Shown: piece after piece, positions 50,421 through 62,499 of the stretch | Numbering within the stretch: the first letter of the stretch is position 1 | How the letters are laid out: each line of letters begins with the position of its first letter | Assembly: GCA_963965975.1 (NCBI GenBank) | Contig: OZ014420.1 | Coordinates: 2,692,001-2,756,000, forward strand | DNA: 64,000 bases | Source: Xestospongia bergquistia | Taxonomy: Eukaryota; Porifera; Demospongiae; Haplosclerida; Petrosiidae | Direction: 5' to 3' | Made by a program: the position numbers and the translations under genes | Notes under the pieces: generated by a model | The model's database searches: none | Told to the model about the DNA's origin: nothing | The model's input: only the letters and a program-made list of their open reading frames with translations

Positions 50421-53400
50421 CAAACTAACTTACTAAACTGTTAATAGCTGTTTATTTAGTTAGTGCCATAAAGTCCTTTAGACTGAGCAGTTTACTTTAT
50501 AAACTTCTCTCAGTAGTCTAAACCTACTAAAGTCTTTATCTTAAAGACTTGTTCATTAATGCAAACTAACTTACTAAATTGTTAATAGCTGTTCACTTAG
50601 TTAGTGCCATAAAGCCCTTTAGACTGAGCAGTTTACTTTATAAAATTCTCTCAATAGTCTAAACATTATAAAGTCTTTAACCTAAAGACTTAAAGCGTTA
50701 ATGCATACTAACTTACTAAACTGTTAATAGCTGTTTATTTAGTTAGAGCAATAAAGTCCTTCAGACTGACCAGTTTACTTTATAAACTTCTCTCAATACT
50801 CTAAACCTTCTGAAGTCTTTAACTTAAAGACTTTAGAGAGTTAATGCAAACTAACTTACTAAACTGTTAATAGCTGTTTATTTAGTTAGTGCCATAAAGT
50901 CCTTTAGACTGAGCAGTTTACTTTATAAACTTCTCTCAATAGTCTAAACCTTCTAAAGTCTTTAACTTAAAGACTTTAGAGCGTTAATGCAAACTAACTT
51001 ACTAAACTGTTAATAGCTGTTTATTTAGTTAGTGCCATAAAGTCCTTTAGACTGAGCAGTTTACTTTCTAAAATTCTCTCAATAGTCTAAACATTATGAA
51101 GTCTTTAACTTAAAGACTTTAGAGTGTTAATGCAAACTAACTTACTAAACTGTTAATAGCTGTTTATTTAGATAATGCCATAAAGTCCTTCAGACTGACC
51201 AGTTTACTTTATAAACTTCTCTCAATAGTCTAAACCTTCTGAAGTCTTTAACTTAAAGACTTTAGAGCGTTAATGCAAACTAACTTACTAAAATGTTAAT
51301 AGCTGTTTATTTAGTTAGTGCCATAAAGTCCTTTAGAATGAGCAGTTTACTTTATAAACTTCTCTCAATAGTCTAAACCTTCTAAAGCCTTTAACTTAAA
51401 GACTTTAGAGCGTTAATGCAAACTAACTTACTAAACTGTTAATAGCTGTTTATTTAGTTAGTGCCATAAAGTCCTTTAGACTGAGCAGTTTACTTTATAA
51501 AATTCTCTCAATAGCCTAAACCTTCTAAAGTCTTTAATTTAAAGACTTTAGAGCGTTAATGCAAACTAACTTACTAAACTGTTAATAGCTGTTTATTTAG
51601 TTAGTGCCATAAAGTCCTTTAGACAGGGCAGTTTATTTTATACACTTCTGTCAATAGTCTAAACCTAATATTGTCCTTAATTTAAAGACTTTAGAGCGTT
51701 AATGCAAACTAACTTACTAAACAGTTAATAGCTGTTTATTTATTTAGTGGCATAATGTACTTTAGTCTGAGCAGTTTACCTTATAAACTTCTCTGAATAG
51801 TCTAATCCTTCTAAAGAGTTCAATTTAAAGACTTTAGACCGTTAATGCAAACTAACTTACTAAACTGTTAATAGCTGTTTATTTAGTTAGTCCCATAAAG
51901 TCCTTTAGACTGAGCGGTTTACTTTATGAACTTCTTTAAATAGTCTAAACCTTCTAAAGTCTTTAACATAAAGACTTTAGAGCGTTAATGCAAACTATCT
52001 TACTAAACTGTTAATAGCTGTTTATTCAGTTAGTGCCATAAAGTCCTTTAGAGTGAGCAGTTTGCTTTATACACTTCTCTCAATAGTCTAAACCTACTAA
52101 AGTTTTTAATCTAAAGAATTTAGTGCGTTAATGCAAACTAACTTACTAAACTGTTAATAGCTGTTTATTTTGTTAGTGCCATAAAGTCGTTTAGACTGAG
52201 CAGTGTACTCTATAAACTTCTCTAAATGGTCTAAACCTTCTAAAGTCTTTAATTTAAGGACTTTAGAGCGTTAATGCAAACTAACTTACTAAACTCTTAA
52301 TAGCTGTTTATTTAGTTAGTGCCATAAAGTCCTTTAGACTGAGCGGTTTACTTTATAAACTTCTTTAAATAGTCTAAACCTTCTAAAGTCTTTAACTTAA
52401 AGACTTTGATTGTTAATGCAAACTAACTTTCTAAACTGTTAATAGCTGTTTATTTAGTTATTGCTATAAAGTCCTTTAGTCTGAGCAGTTTACATTATAA
52501 ACTTCTCTCAATAGTCTAAACCTACTAAAGTCTTTAATTTAAAGAATTTAGTGCGTTACTGCAAACTAACTTACTAAACTGTTAATAGCTGTTTATTTAC
52601 TTAGTGCCATAAAGTCCTTTAGACTGACCAGTTTACTTTATGAAACTCTCTAAATAGTCTAAACCTTCTAACGTCTTTAACTTAAAGACTTTAGAGCGTT
52701 AATGCAAAGTAACTTACTAAGCTGTTAATAGCTGTTTATTTAGTTAGTGCCATAAAGTCCTTTAGACTGAGCAGTTTACTTTATAAACTTCTCTCAATAG
52801 TCTAAACCATCTAAGTCTTTAACTTAAAGACTTTAGAGCGTTAATGCAAACTAACTTACTAAACTGTTAATAGCTGTTTATTTAGTTAGAGCCATAAAGT
52901 CCTTTAGACTGAGCAGTTTACCTTATAAACTTCTCTCAATAGTCTAAACCTACTAAAGTCTTTAATTTAAAGACTTAAGAGCGTTAATGCAAACTAACTT
53001 ACTAAACAGTTAATAGCTGTTTATTTAGTTAGTGCCATAAAGTCCTTTAGACTGAGCAGTTTACTTTATAAATTTCTCTCAATAGTCTAAACCTACTAAA
53101 GTCTTTACCTTAAAGACTTAAAGTGTTAATGCAAACTAACTTAAAAAACTGTTAATAGCTGTCTATTTAGTTAGTGCCATAAAGTCCTTTAGACTGAGCA
53201 GTTTACTTTAGGAACTTCTCTCAATAGTCTAAACCTTCTAAAGTCTTTATCTTAAAGACTTTAGAGCGTTAATGCAAACTAACTTACTAAACTGTTAATA
53301 GCTGTTTATTTAGTTAGTGCCATAAAGTCCTTTAGACTGAGCAGTTTACTTTATAAACTTCTCTCAGTAGTCTAAACCTACTAAAGTCTTTATCTCAAAG

Positions 53401-53659
53401 ACTTGTTCGTTAATGCAAACTAACTTACTAAACTGTTAATAGCTGTTTATTTAGTTAGTGCCATAAAGTCCTTTAGACTGAGCAGTTTACTTTATAAATT
53501 TCTCTCAATAGTCTAAACCTACTAAAGTCTTTACCTTAAAGACTTAAAGTGTTAATGCAAACTAACTTAAAAAACTGTTAATAGCTGTCTATTTAGTTAG
53601 TGCCATAAAGTCCTTTAGACTGAGCAGTTTACTTTAGGAACTTCTCTCAATAGTCTAAA

Positions 53660-56600
53660 CCTTCTAAAGTCTTTAACTTAAAAACTTTAGAGCGTTAATG
53701 CAAACTAACTTACTAAAGTGTTAATAGCTGTTTATTTACTTAGTGCCATAAAGTCCTTTTGACTGAGCAGTTTACTTTATAAAATTGTCTCAATAGTCTA
53801 AACCTTCTATAGTCGTTAACTTAAAGACTTTAGAGCGTTAATGCAAACTAACTTACTAAACAGTTAATAGCTGTTTATTTATTTAGTGCCATAAAGTCCT
53901 TTAGACTGAGCAGTTTACTTTATAAACTTCTTTAAATAGTCTAAACCTTCTAAAGTCTTTAACTTAAAGACTTTAGAGCATTAATGCAAACTAACTTACG
54001 AAAGTACTAATAGATGTTTATTTAGTTAGTGCCATAAAGTCCTTTAGACTGAGCAGTTTACTTTATAAACTTCTCTCAATAGTCTAAACCTTCTAAAGTC
54101 TTTAACTTAAAGACTTTAGAGCGTTAATGCAAAGTAACTTACTAAAATGTTAATAGCTGTTTATTTAGTTAGTGCTATAGTGTCCTTTAGACTGAGCAGT
54201 TTACTTTATAAACTTCTCTCAATAGTCTAAGCCTACTAAAGTCTTTAACTTAAAGACTTTAGAGCGTCAACTCAAACAAACTTACTAAAATGCTAATAGC
54301 TGTTTATTTAGTTAGTGCCATAAAGTCCTTTCGACTGAGCAGTTTACTTTATAATATTCTCTTAATAGTTTATCCTTCTAAAGTCTTAAACTTAAAGACT
54401 TTAGAGCATTAATGCAAACTAACTTACTAAACTGTTAATAGCTGTTTATTTAGTTAGTGCTATAAAGTCCTTTAGACTGAGCAGTTTACTTTATAAACTT
54501 CTCTCAATAGTCTAAACCTACTAAAGTCTTTAACTTAAAGACTTTAGAGCGTCAACTTAAACAAACTTACTAAACTGCTAATAGCTGTTTATTCAGTTAT
54601 TGCCATGAAGTCCTTTAGACTGAGCAGGTTACTTTATAAAGTTCTCTTAATAGTCTAAAACTTCTAAAGTCTTAAACTTAAAGACTTTAGAGCGTTAACG
54701 CAAACTAACTTACTAAACTGTTAATAGCTGTTTATTTCGCTAGTGCCATAAAGTCCTATAGACTGAGCAGTTTACTTTATAAACTTCTTTTTATAGTCTA
54801 AACATTCTAAAGTCTTTGACATAAAGACTTTAGAGCGTTAATGCAAACTAACTTACTAAACTGGTAATAGCTGTTTATTTAGTTAGTGCCATAAAGTCCT
54901 TTGGACTGAGCAGTTTACTTTATAAACTTCTCTCAATAGTCTAAACCTTCTAAAGTCTTTAACTTGAAGACTCTATAGCGTTAATGCAAACTGACTTACT
55001 AAACTGTTAATAGCTGTTTATTTAGTTAGTGCCATAAAGTCCTTTAGACTGAGCAGTTTACTTTATAAACTTCTCTCAGTAGTCTAAACCTTCTAAAGTC
55101 TTTAAGATAAAGACTTCAGAGCGTTAATGCAAAGTAACTTGCTAAACTGTTAATAGCTGTTTATTTAGTTAGTGCCATAAAGTCCTTTAGACTGAGCAGT
55201 TTACTTTATAAACTTCCTTAATTAGTCTAAACCTTCTAAAGTCTTTAACTTAAAGACTTCAGAGCGTTAATGCAAAGTAACTTACTAAACTGTTAATAGC
55301 TGTTTATTTAGTTAGTGCCATAAAGTCCTTTAGACTGAGCAGTTTACTTTATAAACTTCCTTAATTAGTCTAAACCTTCTAAAGTCTTTAACTTAAAGAC
55401 TTTAGAGCATTAATGCAAACTAACTTACTAAACTGCGAATAGCTGTTTATTTAGTTAGTGCCATAAAGTCCTTTAGACTGAGCAGTTTACTTTATAAACA
55501 TCTCTCAATAGTCTAAACCTTCTAAAGTCTTTAACTTAAAGACTTTAGAGCGTTAATGCAAATTAACTTACTAAACTGTTAATAGCTGTTTATTTAGTTA
55601 GTGCCATAAAGTCCTTTAGACTGAGCAGTTTACTTTATAAACTTCTCTCAATAGTCTAAACCTTCTAAAGTCTTTAACTTAAAGACTTTGGAGCGTTAAT
55701 GCAAACTAACTTACTAAACTGTTAATAGCTGTTTATTTACTTAGTGCCATAAAGTCCTTTAGACTGAGGAGTTGACTTTATAAACTTCCTCAATAGTTTA
55801 AACCTTCTAAAGTCTTTAATTTAAAGACTTTAGAGCGTTAATGCAAACTAACTTACTAAACTTTTAATAGCTGTTTATTTAGTTAGTGCCATGAAGTTCT
55901 TTAGAATGAGCAGTTTACTTTATAAACTTCTCTCAATAGTCTAAAACTTCTAAAGTCTTGAACTTAAAGACTTTGATCGTTAATGCAAACTAACTTACTA
56001 AACTGTTAATAGCTGTTTATTTAGTTAGTGCCATAAAGTCCTTTAGACTGAGCAGTTTACTTTATAAAATTCTCTCAATAGTCTAAACCTACTAAAGTCT
56101 TTAATTTAAAGAATTTAGTGCGTTAATGCCAGCTAACTTACTAAACTATTAATAGCTGTTTATTTAGTTAGTGCCATAAAGTCCATTAGACTGACCAGTT
56201 TACTTTATGAACTCCTCTAAATAGTCTAAACCTTCTAAAGTCTTTAACTTAAAGACTTTAGAGCGTTAATGCAAACTAACTTACTAAACTGTTAATAGCT
56301 GTTTATTTAGTTAGTGCCATAAAGTCCTTTAGACTGAGCAGTTTACTTTATAAACTTCTCTCAATAGTCTAAACCTTCTAAGTCTTTAACTTAAAGACTT
56401 TGATCGTTAATGCAAACTAACTTACTAAACTGTTAATAGCTGTTTATTTAGTTAGTGCCATAAAGTCCTTTAGACTGAGCAGTTTACTATATAAACTTCT
56501 CTCAATAGTCTAAACCTACTAAAGTCTTTAATTTAAAGACTTAAGAGCGTTAATGCAAACTAACTTACTAAACTGTTAATAGCTGTTTATTTAGTTAGTG

Positions 56601-58450
56601 CCATAAAGTCCTTTAGACTGAGCAGTTTACTTTATAAATTTCTCTCAGTAGTCTAAACCTACTAAAGTCTTTACCTTAAAGACTTAAAGTGTTAATGCAA
56701 ACTAACTTACTAAACTGTTAATAGCTGTCCATTTAGTTAGTGCCATAAAGTCCTTTAGACTGAGCAGTTTACTTTAGGAACTTCTCTCAATAGTCTAAAC
56801 CTTCTAAAGTCTTTATCTTAAAGACTTTAGAGCGTTAATGCAAACTAACTTACTAAACTGTTAATAGCTGTTTATTTAGTTAGTGCCATAAAGTCCTTTA
56901 GACTGAGCAGTTTACTTTATAAACTTCTCTCAATAGTCTAAAGATTCTAAAGTCTTTAACTTAAAAACTTTAGAGCGTTAATGCAAACTAACTTACTGAA
57001 GTGTTAATAGCTGTTTATTTAGTTAGTGCCATAAAGTCCTTTAGACTGAGCAGTTTACTTTATAAACTGTCTCAATAGTCTAAACCTTCTAAAGTCTTTA
57101 ACTTAAAGACTTTACAGCGTTAATGCAAACTAACTTACTAAACTGTTAATAGCTGTTTATTTAGTTAGTGCCATAAAGTCCTTTAGACTGAGCAGTTTAC
57201 TTTATAAACTTCTTTAAATAGTCTAAACCTTCTAAAGTCTTTAACTTAAAGACTTTAGAGCATTAAATAACTTACGAAACTACTAATAGATGTTTATTTA
57301 GTTAGTGCCATAAAGTCCTTTAGACTGAGCAGTTTAATTTATAAACCTCTCTCAATAGTCTAAACCTTCTAAAGTCTTTAACTTAAAGACTTTAGAGCGT
57401 TAATGCAAAGTAACTTACTAAAATGTTAATAGCTGTTTATTTAGTTAGTGCTATAGTGTCCTTTAGACTGAGCAGTTTACTTTATAAACTTCTCTCAATA
57501 GTCAAAACCTACTAAAGTCTTTAACTTAAAGACTTTAGAGCGTCAACTTGAACAAACTTACTAAACTGCTAATAGCTGTTTATTTAGTTAGTGCCATAAA
57601 GTCCTTTCGACTGAGCAGTTTCCTTTATAATATTCTCTTAATGGATTAAACCTTCTAAAGTCTTAAACTTAAAGACTTTAGAGCGTTAATGCAAACTAAC
57701 TTACTAAACTGTTAATAGCTGTTTATTTAGTTAGTGCTATAAAGTCCTTTAGACTGAGCAGTTTACTTTATAAACTTCTCTCAATAGTCTAAACGTACTA
57801 AAGTCTTTAACTTAAAGACTTTAGAGCGTCAACTTAAACAAACTTACTAAACTGCTAATAGCTGTTTATTTAGTTATTGCCTAGAAGTCCTTTAGACTGA
57901 GCAGGTTACTTTATAAAATTCTCTTAATAGTCTAAAACTTCTAAAGTCTTAATCTTAAAGACTTTAGAGCGTTAACGCAAATTAACTTACTAAACTGTTA
58001 ATAGCTGTTTATTTCGCTAGTGCCATAAAGTCCTATAGACTGAGCAGTTTAGTTTATAAACTTCTTTTTATAGTCTAAACGTTCTAAAGTCTTTGACATA
58101 AAGACTTTAGAGCATTAATGCAAACTAACTTACTAAACTGCTAATAGCTGTTTATTTAGTTAGTGCCTTAACGTCCTTTGGACTGAGCAGTTTACTTTAT
58201 AAACTTCTCTCAATAGTCTAAACCTTCTAAAGTCTTTAAGATTAAGACTTTAGAGCGTTAATGCAAAGTAACTTACTAAACTGTTAATAGCTGTTTATTT
58301 AGTTAGTGCCATAAAGTCCTTTAGACTGAGCAGTTTACTTTATAAACTTCCTTAATTAGTCTAAACCTTCTAATGTCGTTAAATTAAAGACTTTAGAGCA
58401 TTAATGCAAACTAACTTACTAAACTGCCAAAAGCTGTTTATTTAGTTAGT
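53660..58450. repeat. Duplicated satellite block, offset about 3277 bp
   Basis: Unusual variants at 53.66-55.3 kb return in order at 56.94-58.4 kb: TTAAAAACTTTAGAG (53.68 and 56.96 kb); AATAGATGTTTATTT; GCTATAGTGTCC (54174 and 57450, offset 3276); CCTTTCGACTGAGC; units with AGCGTCAACT; CGCTAGTGCC (54738 and 58015, offset 3277); and CTTCCTTAATTAG. The copies differ from each other at many positions, so this duplication is older than the 3854-bp one. Confidence 0.75.
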
Positions 58451-58669
58451 GCCATAAAGTCCTTTAAACTGAGCAGTTTACTTTATAAACTTCTCTCAAT
58501 AGTCTAAACCTTCTAAAGTCTTTAACTTAAAGACTTTAGAGCGTTAATGCAAACTAACTTACTAAACTGTTAATAGCTGTTTATTTAGTTAGTGCCATAA
58601 AGTCCTTAGACTAAGCAGTTTACTTTACAAACTTCTCAAAATAATCTAAACCTTCTAAAGTCTTTAACA

Positions 58670-58800
58670 TAAAGACTTTAGAGCATTAACGCTCTAAAAC
58701 TAACTTACTAAACTGTTAATAGCTGTTTATTTAGTTAGTGCGATAAAGTCCTTTAGACTGAGCAGTGTACTTTCGACTGAGCAGTTTACTTTAGAAACCT
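58670..58800. repeat. Irregular satellite unit with a local 19-bp duplication
   Basis: Two oddities lie in one unit. GAGCATTAACGCTCTAAAACTAAC carries extra bases in place of GAGCGTTAATGCAAACTAAC. Near 58758-58795 the segment GACTGAGCAGT.TACTTT is present twice in a row (first with GTGTAC, then with GTTTAC), adding about 19 bp. It looks like local slippage, not an insertion of foreign sequence. Confidence 0.7.
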
Positions 58801-61800
58801 CTTTAAATAGTCTAAACCTTCTAAACTCTTTAACTTAAAGACTTTAGAGCGTTAATGCAAACTAACTTACTAAACTGTTAATAGCTGTTTATTTAGTTAG
58901 TACCATAAAGTCCTTTAGACTGAGCAGTTTACTTTATACACTTCTCTCAATAGTCTAAACCTTCTAAAGTCTTTAACTTAAAGACTTTAGAGGGTTAATG
59001 TAAAATATCTTGGTAAACTGTTAATAGCTGTTTATTTAGTTAGTGCCATAAAGTCCTTTAGACTAAGCAGTTTACCTTATAGTCTACTCTCAATAGTCTA
59101 AACCTTATAAAGTCTTTAACTTAAAGACTTTAGAGCGTTAATGCAAACTAACTTACTAAACTGTTAATAGCTGTTTATTTAGTTAGTGCCATAAAGTCCT
59201 TTAGACTGAGCAGTTTACTTTATAAACTTCTCTAAATAGTCTAAGCCTTCTAAAGTCTTTAACTTAAAGACTTTAGAGCGTTAATGCAAGCTAACTTACT
59301 AAACTGTTAATAGCTGTTTATTTAGTTAGTGCCATAAAGTCCTTTAGACTGAGCAGTTTACTTTATAAACTTCTTTAAAAAGACTAAACATTCTAAAGTC
59401 TTTAACTTAAAGACCTTAGAGCGTTAATGCAAACTATCTTACTAAACTGTTATAGCTGTTTATTCAGTTAGTGCCATTAAGTCCTTTAGACTGAGCAGTT
59501 TACTTTAAACACTTCTCTCAATAGTCTAATCCTTCTAACGTCTCTAAGTTAACAACTTCAGAGCGTTAATGCAAAGTAACTTACTAAACTGTTAATAGCT
59601 GTTTATTTAGTTAGTGCCATAAAGTCCTTTAGACTGAGCAGTTTACTTTATAAACTTCTCTCAATAGTCTAAACCTTCTAAAGTCTTTAACTTAAAGACT
59701 TTAGAGCGTTAATGCGAACTAACTTACTAAACTGTTAATAGCTGTTTATTTAGTTAGTGCCATAAAGTCCTTTAGACTGAGCAGTTTACTTTATATTCTT
59801 CTCTATATAGTCTAAACCTTCTAAAGTCTTTAAATTAAAGACTTTAGAGCGTTAATGCAAACTAACTTACTAAACTGTTAATAGCTGTTTATTTATTTAG
59901 TGCCATAAAGTCCTTTAGACTGAGCTGTTTACTTTATAAACTTCTTTAAAATGTCTAAACCTTCTAAAGTCTTTAACTTAAAGGCTTTAGAGCGTTGATG
60001 CAAACTATCATACTAAACTGTTATAGCTGTTTATTTAGTTAGTGCCATAAAGTCCTTTAGACTGAGCAGTTTACTTTATACACCTCTCAATAGTCTAAAC
60101 CTTCTAAAGTCTTTAAGTTAACAACTTTAGAGCGTTAATGCAAAGTAACTTACTAAACTGTTAATAGCTGTTTATTTAGTTAGTGCCATAAAGTCCTTTA
60201 GACTGAGCAGTTTACTTTATAAAATTCCATAAATAGTCTAAACCTTCTAACGTCTTTAACTTAAAGACTTTAGAGCTTCATGCAAACTAACTTACTAAAC
60301 TGTTAATAGCTGTTTATTTAGATAGTGCCATAAAGTCCTTTAGACTGAGTAGTTTACTTTATAAAATTCTCTCAATAGTCAAAACCTTCTAAAGTCTTTA
60401 ACTTAAAGACTTTGAGCGTTAATGCGAACTAACTTAAAAAACTGTTAATAGCTGTTTATTTATTTAGTGCCATGAAGTCCTGTAGACTGAGCAGTTTACT
60501 TTATAAACTTCTCGCAATAGTCTAAACCTTCTAAAGTCTTTAACTTAAAGACTTTAGAGCGTTAATGCAAACTATCTTACTAAACTGTTAATAGCTGTTT
60601 AATTAGTTAAAGCCATAAAGTCCTTTAGACTGAGCAGTTTCCTTTATAAACTTCTCTCAGTAGTCTAAACCTACTAAAGTCTTTAACTTAAAGACTTTAG
60701 AGCGTTAATGCAAACTATCTTACTAAACTGTTAATAGCTGTTTATTTAGTTAAAGCCATAAAGTCCTTTAGACGGAGCAGTTTACTTTAAAAACTTCTCT
60801 CAATAGTCTAAACCTTCTAAAGTCTTTAACTTAAAGACTTTAGAGCGTTAATGCAAACTAATTACTAAACTGTTAATAGCTGTTTATTTAGGTATTGCCT
60901 TAAAGTTCTTTAGACTGAGCAATTTACTTTATAAACTTCTCTCAATAGTCTAAACCTTCTAAAGTCTTTAACTTAAAGACTTTAGAGCGTTAATGCAAAC
61001 TAACTTACTAAACTGTTAATAGCTGTTTATTTAGTTAGTGCCATAAAGTCCTTTAGACTGAGCAGTTTACTTTATACACTTCTCTCAATAGTCTAAACCT
61101 TCTAAAGTCTTTAACTTAAAGACTTTAGAGCGTTAATGCAGACTATCTTAGTAAACTGTTAATAGCTGTTTATTTAGTTAGTGCCATAAAGTCTTTTAGA
61201 CTCAGCAGTTTACTTTATAATCTACTCTCAATAGTCTAAAACTTCTAAAGTCTTTAACTTAAAGACTTTAAAGCGTTAATGCAAACTAACTTACTAAACT
61301 GTTAATTGCTGTTTATTTAGTTAGTGCCATAAAGTCTTTTAGACTAAGCAGTTTACTTTATAAACTTCTCTAAATAGTCTAAACCTTCTAAAGTCTTTAA
61401 CTTAAAGACTTTAGAGCGGTAATGCAAAGTAACTTAATAAACTGTTAATAGCTGTTCATTATTTAGTGCCATAGAGTCCTTTAGACTGAGCAGTTTACTT
61501 TATAAACTTCTCTCAATAGTCTAAACCTTCTAAAGTCTTTGACTTAAAGACTTTAGAGTGTTAATGCAAACTAACTTACTAAACTGTTAATAGCTGTTTA
61601 TTTAGTTAGTGCCATAAAGTCTTTAGACTGAGCAGTTAACTTTATAAACTTCTCTCAATAGTCTAAACCTACTAAAGTATTTAACTTAAAGACTTAGAGC
61701 GTTAATGCAAACAAACTTACTAAACTGTTAATAGCTGTTTATTTAGTTAGTGCCATAAAGTCCTTTAGACTGAGCAGTTTACTTTATAAACTTCTCTCAA

Positions 61801-62364
61801 TAGTCTAAACATTATAAAGTCTTTAACTTAAAGACTTTAGAGCGTTAATGCAAACTAACTTACTAAACTGTTAATAGCTGTTTATTTAGTTAGTGCCATG
61901 AAGTCCTTTAGACTGAGCAGTTTACTTTATAAACTTCTCTAAATAGTCTAAACCTTCTAAAGTCTTTAACATAAAGACTTTACAGCGTTAATGCAAAATA
62001 ACTTACGAAACTGTTAATAGCTATTTATTTAGTTAGTGCCATAAAGTCCTTTAGACTGAGCTTTTTACTTTATAAACTTCTCTCAATAGTCTAAACCTTT
62101 TAAAGTCTTTAACTTAAAGACTTTAGAGCGTTAATGCAAACTAACTTACTAAACTGTTAATAGCTATTTATTTAGTTAGTGCCATAAAGTCCTTTAGACT
62201 GAGCAGTTTACTTTATAAAGTTCTCTCAATAGTCTAAACCTACTAAAGTCTTTAACTAAAAGACTTTAGAGCGTTAATGCGAAGTAACTTACTAAACTGT
62301 TAATAGCTGTTTATTTAGTTAGTGCCATAAAGTCCTTTAGACTGAGCAGTTTACTTTCATAACC

Positions 62365-62499
62365 ACTAGCAGCCTATACACTCTATCTACTAGCAACCTC
62401 TACAATGTAGCCTACTTATTAGCAACCTCCATAGTCTATCTACTAACAATGTCTACAGTTTATCGACTAGCAACCACTACACAATATACCTATTAACAA
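62365..62499. repeat. Degenerate 24-bp minisatellite at the satellite edge
   Basis: The motif ACTAGCAACCTCTACA, with variants ATTAGCAACC, ACTAACAATG and ATTAACAA, starts at 62365, 62389, 62418, 62442, 62466 and 62492. Spacings are 24, 29, 24, 24 and 26 bp. It begins six bases after the last recognisable satellite base. It shares no obvious sequence with the 143-bp unit. Confidence 0.7.

Larger units (their letters stand above)
9892..62358. repeat. 143-bp satellite array, right block (about 367 copies)
   Basis: The same 143-bp unit in the same orientation as the left block, starting mid-unit (after position 101) at the transposon and ending after GCAGTTTACTTT at 62358. I saw no foreign insertion longer than about 20 bp anywhere in the 52 kb. 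Frequent variants include CTAAATCTACTAAAG, GCGAAGTAAC for GCAAACTAAC, GCACTTTAC for GCAGTTTAC, and GAGCATTAAT for GAGCGTTAAT. Local homogeneity varies: 18.8-26.5 kb is built of near-identical long copies, while 49-62 kb shows more substitutions, small indels and unusual variants, as expected toward an array edge. Stops in all frames exclude coding. Four TTAA sites per consensus unit make it a rich piggyBac target. Confidence 0.98.

Noticed and set aside
1..62358. CRISPR-like array
   Set aside because: The whole 143-bp unit repeats without short conserved repeats separated by distinct spacers, and the context is eukaryotic. It is satellite DNA.
6573..62358. A working Ig gene with satellite-filled introns
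   Set aside because: The second Ig exon is cut mid-domain at the TTAA, and its missing half and acceptor are not found on the far side of the transposon or beyond the satellite within the window. Left open only as an alternative if reads disagree.
1..62358. CENP-B box or telomeric repeat in the satellite
   Set aside because: I looked for the TTCGTTGGAARCGGGA-type motif and for TTAGGG-type arrays and saw neither. A centromere role rests only on period, AT content and dyads, so I do not annotate it.
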